This document shows, in pieces, positions 8,472 through 19,944 of a stretch of DNA of 64,000 nt. Each line of letters begins with the position of its first letter. The stretch's first letter is position 1. The position numbers were made by a program, and so were the translations under genes. The DNA is from Marilutibacter chinensis (GTDB taxonomy: Bacteria; Pseudomonadota; Gammaproteobacteria; Xanthomonadales; Xanthomonadaceae): positions 62,001 to 126,000 of the forward strand of contig NZ_JAKJPO010000004.1 in the NCBI RefSeq assembly GCF_021725675.1, given 5' to 3'. Below the pieces are notes generated by a model. It saw only the letters and a list, made by a program, of their open reading frames with translations, ran no database searches and was not told where the DNA came from.

Positions 8472-9740
8472 TCAGTCCTCTTCATCGGCGTAGATCGTGC
8501 CCACGCGGCGTTTCAACAGGTCCCGCAACGGCATCCGCAGATCGTCGATCGCGGCGATGACCGAGCGGCCGAGTGCGTCGTCGCGGCACGGAAGGTGTGC
8601 CTCGGCGACCGGAATGCGCAGCTGGCAGGCCGCATACAGGTCGGCCAGGTTCAGGCGGTCGAGGTCGCGGGTGAGCAGCCATTCGCTTTCCTCGGAGCGG
8701 CGCACGACGCCGATCGCTTCGAGCTGGCCAAGCATCTGCTGCACCAGATCGTCGGTCAGGATCGGCTCCAGTGCGAGGATCTGGTCGCTGTGCAGGCCGC
8801 GGCCGTCCCTGCGCGCCTCTTCGAAGCGGCCGAGCAGGCGCAGCAGGCCGTAGATCTCATAGCCTTCAGGCAGCCGCAGGCTGACCGGCTGGTAGCGGAA
8901 CGCGGACACGGCCGAGGCGACCGAAGCCCCCAGCAGTACCGACAGCCAGCCCAGGTAGATCCACAGCAGGAAGATCGGCAGGAAGGCCAGCGCGCCGTAG
9001 ATCCTCGAATACGCGTTGAAGCTCCCCAGATACAGACCGAATCCCCATTTGATCGCCTCGAACAGCAGCATCGCGATCAACGCGCCGGCCAATGCGTGCC
9101 GCCAGTGCACGGTGCGGTGCGGTACGACGCGGTAGATCGTGGTGAAGGCGAACAGCTCGATCAGCATCGGCGAAAGCCGCAGCGCGAGCCCCTGCAGCAC
9201 GTGACCGGTTTCCGTGGCGAAGATCGACAACGCGAAGAAACGCGCCGACAGCGCCAGACTCGCGGCGGCCAGCATCGCGCCGAGGGTCAGTACGGTCCAA
9301 TAGATCATGAAGCGGGTCAGTTGCGGACGCGCCGACTGGACCCGCCAGATCCGGTTGAAGGTCGCCTCGATGCCGTTGAGGGTGATCAGCAACGAAACCA
9401 CGAGGGCGATCACGCCGGCAGCGGTGAGCTGGCCCGCGTTGTCGGAGAGCTGGCGCAGGTACTTGGCCACCGAACTGGCGGCGCTGGGCACGAAGTTGGT
9501 GAAGACGTAGTCGGTGAGCCGGTCGCTCCATTCCGAGAACACCGGAAACGCCGACAGCACGCCGAACACCACCATCGACAGCGGCACCAGCGCGAACACG
9601 GTGGTGTAGGCCAGCGCACCGGCGGCCTGGAACAGGTTGTCGTCGAGCACCCGGCGGCCGACGTACTTGAGGAAGGCAATGTTGCGGGCGCGATCCTGCA
9701 GGCGCTCGCCCAGCCGGTTCAGGGAATCCAGTGGCTCCAT
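8472..9740 (-). CDS. yihY: YihY/RBN-family inner membrane protein
   Basis: Encodes 422 residues. The first 290 or so carry about six membrane helices with family motifs LFQAAGALAYTTVFALVPL and GALAFLPIFLLWIYLGW. This family was once called ribonuclease BN, but the proteins are membrane proteins of uncertain role. The C-terminal 130 residues add a cytoplasmic domain resembling a winged helix (LTDDLVQQMLGQLEAIGVV and following); such an extension is absent from the shorter E. coli protein. The start at 9740 follows TACCCT by 8 bases. It heads an operon with the thioredoxin lipoprotein and acylphosphatase. Confidence 0.88.
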   Translation of the reverse strand: MEPLDSLNRLGERLQDRARNIAFLKYVGRRVLDDNLFQAAGALAYTTVFALVPLSMVVFGVLSAFPVFSEWSDRLTDYVFTNFVPSAASSVAKYLRQLSDNAGQLTAAGVIALVVSLLITLNGIEATFNRIWRVQSARPQLTRFMIYWTVLTLGAMLAAASLALSARFFALSIFATETGHVLQGLALRLSPMLIELFAFTTIYRVVPHRTVHWRHALAGALIAMLLFEAIKWGFGLYLGSFNAYSRIYGALAFLPIFLLWIYLGWLSVLLGASVASAVSAFRYQPVSLRLPEGYEIYGLLRLLGRFEEARRDGRGLHSDQILALEPILTDDLVQQMLGQLEAIGVVRRSEESEWLLTRDLDRLNLADLYAACQLRIPVAEAHLPCRDDALGRSVIAAIDDLRMPLRDLLKRRVGTIYADEED

Positions 9741-9755
9741 GGACCGTGAGGGTAA

Positions 9756-10804
<1,049 letters not shown>

Positions 10805-10810
10805 GCGCCT

Positions 10811-10816
10811 TATAAT
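10811..10816 (+). promoter_or_regulatory. consensus -10 box (TATAAT) for the asparaginase-like gene
   Basis: A perfect TATAAT stands out in GC-rich DNA 37 bases before the ATG at 10853. Transcription would start near 10823, giving a 5' leader of about 30 bases. No good -35 box is seen at the normal distance. Confidence 0.5.
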
Positions 10817-10852
10817 CCGCGCCAACCCGTTTCTCCCGGCTCCCGACACCCC

Positions 10853-11338
10853 ATGGACCAGCTCTGCATCGTCACCACCGGCGGCACCATCGACAAGATC
10901 TACTTCGACGACAAGTCGGACTACCAGATCGGCGAGCCGCAGATCGGCGGTATCCTGCGTGAGCTCGGAGTCGCGTTCCGCTTCAACGTGATCCCGATAC
11001 TCCGCAAGGACTCGCTGCACATCAGCGACGACGACCGCGAACTGATCCGCGCGACCATCGCCGCGCAACCGGCCCGGCACGTGCTGGTTACCCATGGCAC
11101 CGACACCATGGTCGCGACCGCCAAGGTGCTCGCCAGCCTGACCGACAAGACCATCGTGCTGACCGGTGCGCTCAGCCCGGCGCGCTTCCGCGGCTCCGAT
11201 GCGGAGTTCAACGTCGGCTGTGCGGTGGGGGCGGTGCAGGCGCTGCCGCCGGGCGTCTACATCACCATGAACGGCCGTATCTGGGACCCGACCCGCGTCC
11301 GCAAGAACGTCGAAGCCAACCGCTTCGAGGCGATCTGA
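10853..11338 (+). CDS. single-domain asparaginase-like protein
   Basis: Encodes 161 residues that match only the N-terminal catalytic domain of type I/II L-asparaginases, which usually exceed 320 residues. The two conserved Thr motifs are present: TTGGTIDKIYFDD at the N-terminus and VTHGTDTMVATAK in the middle, followed by IVLTGALSPARFRGSDAEFN. The C-terminal domain is absent and the chain stops in a clean polar tail, so this is a compact family member rather than a truncation. I recall stand-alone asparaginase domains of this size in related genomes. Asparaginase activity is not certain, because normal enzymes complete the active site across subunits. Confidence 0.85.
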   Translation: MDQLCIVTTGGTIDKIYFDDKSDYQIGEPQIGGILRELGVAFRFNVIPILRKDSLHISDDDRELIRATIAAQPARHVLVTHGTDTMVATAKVLASLTDKTIVLTGALSPARFRGSDAEFNVGCAVGAVQALPPGVYITMNGRIWDPTRVRKNVEANRFEAI

Positions 11339-11671
11339 CCCCAGCCCGCGACGCGGCACGGCCGGAGTCTCTTCAAAAAGAACCCCGGCCTGGACCGGGG
11401 TTCGCCCACCGAAGTCTGGTGGAGAGAGACGATGGAAATACCGGTGGAAGCACCGCGCCGGCCCACATCCGGGTCGATCGGCCTGGGCAGGGCCGGCGAA
11501 TGCTTCCGGTATCGCGTCCTGCATTGCGGAAGTCCGGCCCGCACGTCCGTGTGCTGACTGCATGGCGATCTCCTCTGCCCGGACCGGCTTCCCGGTGGGG
11601 CTACCGCCGAAGCGATCACCCCACCGCACCGCCTTCCATGACGGCAACTGACAGCGACGTCCTGCCGCCCG
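11339..11671. other. intergenic region between convergent genes
   Basis: About 330 bases without a supported gene. It holds the minus-strand terminator described separately and a second small inverted repeat (CCACC-7-GGTGG at 11406-11422). On the minus strand an ATG at 11563 is preceded by AGAGGAG, but that frame runs through the terminator with no stop, so it is not called. Confidence 0.5.
11375..11403 (-). terminator. rho-independent terminator after the S8 protease
   Basis: A 9-bp perfect stem (GAACCCCGG at 11380-11388 and its complement at 11395-11403) with a 6-base loop. Read on the minus strand it is followed by TTTTT, the classic terminator form. It lies 270 bases after the protease stop. 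Confidence 0.75.
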
Positions 11672-13789
<2,118 letters not shown>

Positions 13790-14279
13790 GCTGATGTAAC
13801 CCCCAAAGAGTAGCGTTGTTGTGTGCGCCGCCGGATCTGGCCGGACGACGGATGGGAACAACTGCCGGGCCGCGAAACCGCGGCGAGGCGACACCCGGGG
13901 GCTTCGGTGCCCGCTCCCGCGTCATGGGTTCGCGAGGACGGGCAAGGATGAACGGATGTCGCGACTGCCGACCCGGGCGGCCGGCACCGTCCGGAGTCAG
14001 GCCTCATTCAGACGACCTAGAAGCGCCAACGTCGGCAAAGCCGCACCCCCCTACCTCGACAGGCAGGAGATCTCGGATACGTGACGTGAATCACGCGGAC
14101 GGGGTGATGCGCGGGGCGCGGCATGGGGGCCGGCCAGCGGAGGACCCGGGGCGGAGTCAGCGGGAGCGCGGGCGCCGGGAAGAAGACGACGGCCGCGGCT
14201 TTGGGATTCGGGATCGGCAGGCAGGACCGCAGCATCCGCGTCGCCGGGACCTGCGCTGCGAGCCGGACGGCTCCACCGC
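13790..14279. other. long intergenic region upstream of the protease gene
   Basis: About 490 bases between the protease start and the sufT stop, both on the minus strand. I see no credible gene. It should contain the protease promoter and a long leader or control region. A GCCGCG-4-CGCGGC hairpin lies near 13868-13884. No TATAAT-like box is strong. Confidence 0.4.
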
Positions 14280-14837
14280 TCAGAGCATTCCGGTCTCGAG
14301 CCGGGCCGCCTCGGACATCATGTTGCGGCTCCACGGCGGGTCGAAGACCAGCTCGACGTCGGCCTCGGCCACGGTCGGAATCATCTCCAGCTTGCTGCGC
14401 ACGTCGTCGACCAGGATGTCGCCCATCCCGCAGGCGGGTGCGGTCAGGGTCATCCGGACCTCGATCAGGCGTTGTCCTTCGCCGGAAGCATGCGGTTTCA
14501 CGTTGGCCTCGTAGATCAGGCCAAGGTCGACCACGTTGATCGGAATTTCCGGGTCGAAACAGGTGCGCAGCTGCTGCCAGACCAGGCGTTCGACCGCTTC
14601 GTCGTCGGCGCCTTCCGGCAACTCCAGCGGCGGCGGCGGCTCCTTGCCCAGCGCATCGGCGTCCTTGCCCGCGATCCGGAACAGGTTGCCCTCGATGAAG
14701 ACGGTGTAACTGCCGCCGAGCGCCTGGGTGATATAGCCGATGCTGCCCGCAGGCAGGTTGACGTGCTCGCCCTGGGGCACCAGGACGGCGGCGCAGTCGC
14801 GCTCGAGGCGGACGGGTTCGCTGCTTCGGGAATACAT
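14280..14837 (-). CDS. sufT: Fe-S cluster assembly protein SufT
   Basis: Encodes 185 residues. The N-terminal 60 or so residues are a small beta domain (VPQGEHVNLPAGSIGYITQA), and the rest is a DUF59/MIP18 domain with CFDPEIPINVVDLGLIYE and TLTAPACGMGDILVDDV, including the conserved Cys. SufT-type proteins help mature iron-sulfur proteins in the cytoplasm. No other suf gene is in the window. The start at 14837 (MYSRSSEPVRLERD) matches the conserved N-terminus; upstream in-frame codons look like shadow sequence. Confidence 0.88.
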   Translation of the reverse strand: MYSRSSEPVRLERDCAAVLVPQGEHVNLPAGSIGYITQALGGSYTVFIEGNLFRIAGKDADALGKEPPPPLELPEGADDEAVERLVWQQLRTCFDPEIPINVVDLGLIYEANVKPHASGEGQRLIEVRMTLTAPACGMGDILVDDVRSKLEMIPTVAEADVELVFDPPWSRNMMSEAARLETGML

Positions 14838-15001
14838 GCCGGAAAGATTGGGGTGCCGGGGCGGGAGGCAAGGACCTTCCATTTTACCGGCGCGGGCGGC
14901 AGCGCGCGCGTTCGTGCCGGGGGGCATGCGGGGGTGGGCCCGTATCAAAGCCGACGCTGCCGTCCGCTATGCTGTCCGGCTTGTGTGCCTGCCTTCTGCC
15001 C

Positions 15002-15448
15002 ATGCCCGCCAGCGTCCGCCAGTCCCCGCCCGAACAGACCACGCCCAGCCGCCTGCAGCAGCAGCTCCGGGGAGGGTTGCTGATCCTGCTGAGCGTGGTC
15101 GCGCTGGTGATGCTGTGGGTACTGCTGAACCTGTATACCGGGCACCTGCACAGCTGGATGGCCGTGGTCGCCGCGCTCGACCTGGCCTGGATGCTGCGTT
15201 TCGGTGGATGGCGCCGCGGCGGCGCACGCGCACTGGTCGGGCTGGCCGCCACGGCGCTGGTGGTGGTGGTGGCCCAGTGGTTCATCATCGCCACGCAGAT
15301 CGGTGCGCAGATCGGGCTCACGCCGCTGGAGTCGGCGCTCAAGCTCGGCATCCACCATGCGTGGACCCTGGCCCGTCTCGCCAACGGCCCGTGGGAGCTG
15401 GGTTGCATCGTGGTCGCCGCGCTCGTGGCGGTGCTGGCCTCGCGCTGA
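15002..15448 (+). CDS. membrane protein, function unknown
   Basis: Encodes 148 residues with four hydrophobic segments (about residues 25-46, 50-66, 73-93 and 122-145), so an inner membrane protein. It has no recognised family motif. The start at 15002 is preferred; an ATG at 14969 lies inside the likely -10 box TATGCT (14968-14973), which argues that transcription starts downstream of it. It is divergent from sufT and convergent with the MocR regulator gene. A CCCGCC/GGCGGG inverted repeat sits in the 28-base gap after its stop. Confidence 0.65.
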   Translation: MPASVRQSPPEQTTPSRLQQQLRGGLLILLSVVALVMLWVLLNLYTGHLHSWMAVVAALDLAWMLRFGGWRRGGARALVGLAATALVVVVAQWFIIATQIGAQIGLTPLESALKLGIHHAWTLARLANGPWELGCIVVAALVAVLASR

Positions 15449-15476
15449 GCCCGCCTCCTGGACCGGCGGCGGGACC

Positions 15477-17030
15477 TCAGCGTGCCGGCACCGCCTCGTC
15501 CATGCATTCGGCGAACAACTGCAGCGCCGCGTCGATCTCGGCCAGCGGCATGCCGGCATAGCCCATCAACAACCCCTGGCGGGCCGGCGGCTGCAGGTAG
15601 AACGGCGCGATCGGGTGCAGGCCGAGGCCGCGGCGCGCGGCGGTCGCAATCAGGCGTTCACCCTGCGCGGGGGTCGCATCGCGCAGCCACGCGACCAGAT
15701 GCATGCCGGCGTTCGAGTCGGCGATCTCGATGCGTTCGCCCAGGCGCCGGGCCAGCCCCTGCAAGAGCGCCGCGCGCCGCTCGCGCAACGCCTTGGAGGT
15801 CCGCCGCAGGTGACGCTCGAAGCCGCCGTCATCGATGAAACGCGCCAACGCGGCCTGCTCCACGCTCGAGGAGCCGAAGTCCTCCGCCCACTTCGCGCTG
15901 ATGAAATCCTCGCGCAGCCCCGGCGGCATCACCAGGTAGCCAAGCCGCAGCGCCGGGAACATGGCCTTGGAGAAACTGCCGACGTAGACCACGCGGCCGC
16001 GGCGGTCGAGCGACCGCAATGCCGACAGTGGCCGAGCGTCGTAGCGGAACTCTCCGTCGTAATCGTCCTCGAAGATCCAGCCGTCGTGCGCATGGACGTA
16101 GTCCAGCAGCGCCTGCCGCCGCGGCAGCGACAGCACCGCGCCGGTCGGGAACTGATGCGAGGGCGTCACGCAGACCAGCCGCGGGGCCGGCATCGGCAAC
16201 ATGTCGACCCGCAGGCCTTCGCCGTCCACCGGCACCGGCTGCAACCTCGCGCCGTGGATCTGCAGCACCTCGCGGATCGCGAAATACTGGGGCTCCTCGA
16301 TCGCGGCAGCGGCGCCGGGGTCGAGCAGGACCCGCGCGGTCAGCGCGATCGCCTGCTGGGTGCCGTTGACGATCAGCACGTCGTCGGCCGCAACCTGCAC
16401 GCCGCGCCGACGCCCCAGATAGCCCGCCACTGCCTCGCGCAACGCCGGAAGCCCCTGGCTCGGCGGATAGGACGGCGCGGTATAGCGGGCGGCCCGCGAC
16501 AGCTCCCGCGCCCAGGCACTGGTCAGTGCCGGATTGGTCATCGGCACGCCGTACTGGAATGCGTAGCGGGTACCCGGCACGGTACGGCCGGGGATGCGGG
16601 CGTGATCATGGAAACGGCGCAGGCGACCCGCGTGGACCGACTGCGGCGGCAGCACGCGGCTCCCCGCGGGCGGGACGGCCCGCTCGCCCTCCACTGCCCG
16701 TTGCGCCTGCAGCCCGGGCGCGACGTAACTGCCGGATCCGACCTTTCCGCGCAGGAACCCCTCGGCTTGCAGCTGCTCGTACGCGGCCAGCACGGTGTTG
16801 CGGGACACCTCCAGCTCGCGCGCCAGCAACCGCGTCGGCGGCAACCGTTCGCCCGCGGCCATCCGTCCTTCGAGCATCGCCGCCTTCAGCGCGCGGGTCA
16901 GCTGCGAATGCAGCGGGCCATGTCCATCCATTTGCAGATGCAGGAGCAATGCCGCGTCCTCCTCGTGCGGGGCCGGCCCTAGGACCGGCTTCCATTGGCA
17001 CCACCAAGGTAGCAAGTATGGGCTCTTCAT
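15477..17030 (-). CDS. MocR/PdxR-type GntR regulator with aminotransferase domain
   Basis: Encodes 517 residues. Residues 35-110 are a GntR winged helix (LTRALKAAMLEGRMAAGERL, then SRNTVLAAYEQLQAEGFL). The rest is a type I aminotransferase fold with the PLP-lysine motif VYVGSFSKAMFPALRLGY. MocR proteins use PLP or an adduct as ligand and often control vitamin B6, GABA or amino-acid genes, commonly divergent ones. The divergent neighbour here is a secreted protein of unknown role. TGGCACCA (16996) and TGGAACCA (17030) form a direct repeat at the start of the gene and may be operator halves. The longer upstream frame is rejected because the conserved start is at 17030. Confidence 0.9.
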   Translation of the reverse strand: MKSPYLLPWWCQWKPVLGPAPHEEDAALLLHLQMDGHGPLHSQLTRALKAAMLEGRMAAGERLPPTRLLARELEVSRNTVLAAYEQLQAEGFLRGKVGSGSYVAPGLQAQRAVEGERAVPPAGSRVLPPQSVHAGRLRRFHDHARIPGRTVPGTRYAFQYGVPMTNPALTSAWARELSRAARYTAPSYPPSQGLPALREAVAGYLGRRRGVQVAADDVLIVNGTQQAIALTARVLLDPGAAAAIEEPQYFAIREVLQIHGARLQPVPVDGEGLRVDMLPMPAPRLVCVTPSHQFPTGAVLSLPRRQALLDYVHAHDGWIFEDDYDGEFRYDARPLSALRSLDRRGRVVYVGSFSKAMFPALRLGYLVMPPGLREDFISAKWAEDFGSSSVEQAALARFIDDGGFERHLRRTSKALRERRAALLQGLARRLGERIEIADSNAGMHLVAWLRDATPAQGERLIATAARRGLGLHPIAPFYLQPPARQGLLMGYAGMPLAEIDAALQLFAECMDEAVPAR

Positions 17031-17122
17031 GGAACCAATATGCGGAGCGATGCTGCGACGACCGGACCGCTCCCCCTCCCCCGGACGGTCCGGTCCCCAC
17101 TGAACAAGACAAGGAGTTCCCG

Positions 17123-17650
17123 ATGAAAGCTGCCCGGTCCCCGCGGATCCCATCGCCGGCGCATCGTGCCCGGCTGGTCCTGTCCGTCGCCCTGCCGCTC
17201 GCCGCAGCGCTCGCGACCCCGGCGCTGGCGGATCCTGCCGCGCACGCGCAATGCAAGCGCATCCGCGCCGATCTGGTCGAGGTCAGTGCGACCGAAGGCT
17301 GCAACCCCGGCCTGGGTTCATGTTTCCTCGGCGAGGTCGACGGCAACCATGGCCTCAACGGCACCACCCATTTCAAGTCCGACAGCGCCGCGACCGGGCC
17401 TTCGACATCGCCCGGCTTCATCTCCTACGGCGGCGCGTTCGAGTACCGCACGGCGCATGGCACGCTGTTCATGCGGGAAACCGGCGTCACCGACCCGGCC
17501 GTGGTCACCGCCTACCAGCGGATCGACCACGGCAGCGGCCGCTTCGAGGGTGCGAGCGGCCATTTCTTCGTCAGCGGCACCAAGTCCGGTGACGGCGTGA
17601 TCACCACCGAGGTGACCGGGGAACTGTGCCTGGCGCGCGGACGGCACTGA
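17123..17650 (+). CDS. secreted beta-barrel-like protein, function unknown
   Basis: Encodes 175 residues with a signal peptide (residues 1-35, hydrophobic core LVLSVALPLAAALATPALA). The mature part is beta-rich with GFISYGGAFEYRTAHGTLFM and GSGRFEGASGHFFVSGT, which recalls the allene-oxide-cyclase/dirigent-type barrel, but this is a weak match. Four Cys in the mature part may form disulfides (CKRIR, GCNPGLGSC, LCLARG). A strong AAGGAG lies before the ATG. It is transcribed divergently from the MocR regulator and is the best candidate for its target. Confidence 0.8.
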   Translation: MKAARSPRIPSPAHRARLVLSVALPLAAALATPALADPAAHAQCKRIRADLVEVSATEGCNPGLGSCFLGEVDGNHGLNGTTHFKSDSAATGPSTSPGFISYGGAFEYRTAHGTLFMRETGVTDPAVVTAYQRIDHGSGRFEGASGHFFVSGTKSGDGVITTEVTGELCLARGRH

Positions 17651-17671
17651 ACCAGCCGCCCGACGGCGGCG

Positions 17672-19123
17672 CTAGTGGCCGCCGTCGAGCGCCTTGAGCT
17701 CCGAGACCAGCGCGCTGGCCATCTCCGCGCCGTCGCCGTACAGCATGCGGGTGTTGTCGGCGTAGAACAGCGCGTTCTCGATGCCGGCAAAGCCCGTGCC
17801 CTTGCCGCGCTTGATCACGATGGTGTTCCTCGATGCGGACACGTCGAGGATCGGCATGCCGTAGATCGGACTGGCCGGGTCGGTCTTCGCGACCGGATTG
17901 ACCACGTCGTTGGCGCCGATCACCAGCGAGACGTCGGTGTTCGGGAACTCGGGATTGATGTCGTCCATGTCGGCGATCAGGTCGTACGGCACTCCGGCCT
18001 CGGCCAGCAGCACGTTCATGTGCCCGGGCATGCGCCCGGCGACCGGGTGGATCGCGAACTTCACCTTGACCCCGCGCTCGGTCAGCTTCTGGGTCAGCTC
18101 CCAGATCTTGTGCTGGGCCTGCGCCACCGCCATGCCGTAGCCGGGCACGATCACCACGCGCTCGGCGAACGCCATCATCGCGGCGACATCGCCCGCCTCG
18201 ATCGGCTTCTGTGCACCGGTGATTTCCTGCGCCTCGCCACCCGCGCCGAAGTTGCCGAACAGCACGTTGCGGATCGGCCGGTTCATCGCCTTGGCCATCA
18301 GCCGGGTCAGCAGCATGCCGGCCGCGCCGACCATCATGCCGGCGATGATCAACGCCTCGTTGCCGAGCACATAGCCCTCGAACGACACCGCCAGCCCGGT
18401 GAAGGCGTTGTACAGCGAGATCACCACCGGCATGTCGGCGCCACCGATCGGCAGCGTCATCAGGATGCCGAGCGCCAGCGCGACGACGACGAAGGCGACG
18501 ATCCAGGTCGTCGACAGCGTGCTCACCGCGAGCACGCCGAGCACCACCAGCGCCGCCGCGACCAGCAGGTTGAACAGCTGTTGGCCCGGAAACACGACGC
18601 GGCGGTCGAGCCGGCCGTCGAGCTTGGCCCAGGCGATCACCGAGCCCGACAGCGACACCGCACCGATCGCCGAGCCGAGTATGGCCAGGACGATCACCGT
18701 GAGAAGAGGCGTGTGTGAAGCCAGTTGGGTCGCATCGCCACCGAACAAGTTCTGGTCCACCACCGTCTGGAGGGGATGGGCGCCGGCGCTCATTTTGAGC
18801 AGCTCGACCGCGCCGATCGCCGCCGCCGAGCCGCCGCCCATGCCGTTGTAGAGCGCGACCATCTGCGGCATGTCGGTGATCGCGACCTTCTTGCCCGACA
18901 CCCATGCCAGCACCGTGCCCAGCACCAGCGCGGTCACGATCAGTCCCAGGTTGTGCAGGTCCGGCAGCAGGAAGGTCGCGGCGGTCGCGATGATCATGCC
19001 CCAGCCGGCCCAGCGGATGCCGCTGCGCGCGGTCATCGGCGAGGCCATGCGCTGCAGGCCGAGCAGGAACAGGGTGGCGGCGACGAAGTAACTGGACGAT
19101 GCCAGCAGCACCTGCATGCTCAT
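17672..19123 (-). CDS. pntB: NAD(P) transhydrogenase subunit beta
   Basis: Encodes 483 residues. About nine membrane helices cover residues 5-260, followed by the NADP(H)-binding dIII domain (VIVPGYGMAVAQAQHKIWEL, HPVAGRMPGHMNVLLAEA, SLVIGANDVVNPVAKTDPA). With PntA it couples proton flow across the inner membrane to hydride transfer between NADH and NADP. It overlaps the pntAb stop by 4 bases. The gene for the alpha-1 subunit is not adjacent: it lies at 21524-22672 beyond four genes on the opposite strand. Confidence 0.96.
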   Translation of the reverse strand: MSMQVLLASSSYFVAATLFLLGLQRMASPMTARSGIRWAGWGMIIATAATFLLPDLHNLGLIVTALVLGTVLAWVSGKKVAITDMPQMVALYNGMGGGSAAAIGAVELLKMSAGAHPLQTVVDQNLFGGDATQLASHTPLLTVIVLAILGSAIGAVSLSGSVIAWAKLDGRLDRRVVFPGQQLFNLLVAAALVVLGVLAVSTLSTTWIVAFVVVALALGILMTLPIGGADMPVVISLYNAFTGLAVSFEGYVLGNEALIIAGMMVGAAGMLLTRLMAKAMNRPIRNVLFGNFGAGGEAQEITGAQKPIEAGDVAAMMAFAERVVIVPGYGMAVAQAQHKIWELTQKLTERGVKVKFAIHPVAGRMPGHMNVLLAEAGVPYDLIADMDDINPEFPNTDVSLVIGANDVVNPVAKTDPASPIYGMPILDVSASRNTIVIKRGKGTGFAGIENALFYADNTRMLYGDGAEMASALVSELKALDGGH

Positions 19124-19443
19124 GCCCCGCCCCCGGCCTTGCCGGCGTCGCGGCCCGCGGGTTTGCGGCTGCTCTTGAACATCTCCAGCATCCGCTCGGT
19201 CACCACGTACCCCCCGGCCGCGTTGCCGGCGCCGAGCAGCACCGCGACGAAGCCGATCGCCTTCTCCACGGTCGTGTCGGCATGGCCGAGCACCACCATC
19301 GCGCCGATCAGCACGATGCCATGGATGAAGTTGGAACCGGACATCAGCGGCGTATGCAGGATCACCGGCACCCGCGAAATGATCACGTGCCCGGCGATCG
19401 CCGCCAGCATGAAGATGTACAGCGCCACGAACCCGTCAGCCAT
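19120..19443 (-). CDS. pntAb: NAD(P) transhydrogenase subunit alpha part 2 (membrane)
   Basis: Encodes 107 residues with three membrane helices (MADGFVALYIFMLAAIAGHV and following), equivalent to the C-terminal membrane part of PntA in enzymes where alpha is a single chain. GNAAGGYVVTERMLEMF is the conserved end. The split alpha subunit is the three-polypeptide form known from Rhodospirillum. GGGGGATGG precedes the ATG at 19443. It is coupled to pntB by a 4-base overlap. Confidence 0.94.
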   Translation of the reverse strand: MADGFVALYIFMLAAIAGHVIISRVPVILHTPLMSGSNFIHGIVLIGAMVVLGHADTTVEKAIGFVAVLLGAGNAAGGYVVTERMLEMFKSSRKPAGRDAGKAGGGA

Positions 19444-19526
19444 CGTCCATCCCCCGCGCAAGGTCGGTCATCGACCCCGGCATCATAACCGCCGATGAAC
19501 CGGCGCCGTCCAGTGGCCACGGCGGC

Positions 19527-19553
19527 TGTCAACCGTACTCCGGCGCAAGCGTT
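19527..19553 (+). promoter_or_regulatory. ECF-type promoter candidate before the repeat-protein cassette
   Basis: TGTCAACC at 19527-19534 is followed by 15 bases and CGTT at 19550-19553. This has the AACC plus CG layout of many ECF-sigma promoters. It lies 42 bases before the first gene of a cassette that encodes a sigma factor, so self-regulation is plausible. Confidence 0.42.
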
Positions 19554-19594
19554 GTCTTCCGCGCAGGGCCGACCTGCCCATCGAGGAGACCGCC

Positions 19595-19933
19595 ATGAAG
19601 CATCCGCCGCCCACGCTCCCCGCGGTGCTGCTGGGCGCATTGCTGCTGACCGCCGCCGCAGGCGCGCAGGCCGGCGACCGCATCGAACGCCGGCTCGACC
19701 GCCACGGCGACCGCGTCGAACACCGTCTGGACATGCGTGGCGACCGCATCGACACGCGTCTGGACCGGCGCGCGACCGCGTGGGACGCTCGCGGTCACCA
19801 TGGACGGGCGGCACACCTGGACCGCAAGGGCGACCGGATCGATGCGCGGCTCGACCGCCATGGCGGCCGCGTCGACGCGCGACTCGACCGTCGCGGCGCG
19901 CGCCACGACCGACGCTGGGACCGCCGCCACTGA
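19595..19933 (+). CDS. exported Arg/Asp repeat protein
   Basis: Encodes 112 residues. Residues 1-26 are a signal peptide ending AGAQA. The mature 86 residues are an imperfect repeat of about 11 residues, with core GDRI(D/E)xRLDRxG occurring about five times (GDRIERRLDRH, GDRVEHRLDMR, GDRIDTRLDRR, GDRIDARLDRH, GGRVDARLDRR), ending in a basic tail rich in Arg and His. It is extremely charged with no Cys, and could be an extended helix that binds metal, nucleic acid or envelope polymers; this is inference only. GAGGAG precedes the ATG. It opens a four-gene cassette with a sigma factor. Confidence 0.8.
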   Translation: MKHPPPTLPAVLLGALLLTAAAGAQAGDRIERRLDRHGDRVEHRLDMRGDRIDTRLDRRATAWDARGHHGRAAHLDRKGDRIDARLDRHGGRVDARLDRRGARHDRRWDRRH

Positions 19934-19944
19934 GACGAAGTCGT

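Noticed and set aside
11407..11563. Minus-strand ATG at 11563 with AGAGGAG upstream, possible small peptide or leader
   Set aside because: The frame runs through the terminator hairpin without a stop codon, so no normal peptide can be made; a small RNA remains possible but unsupported.
15204..16982. 592-residue plus-strand frame opposite the MocR gene
   Set aside because: It is a shadow of the MocR coding sequence, starting inside the gene at 15002-15448 in another frame, with no motif.
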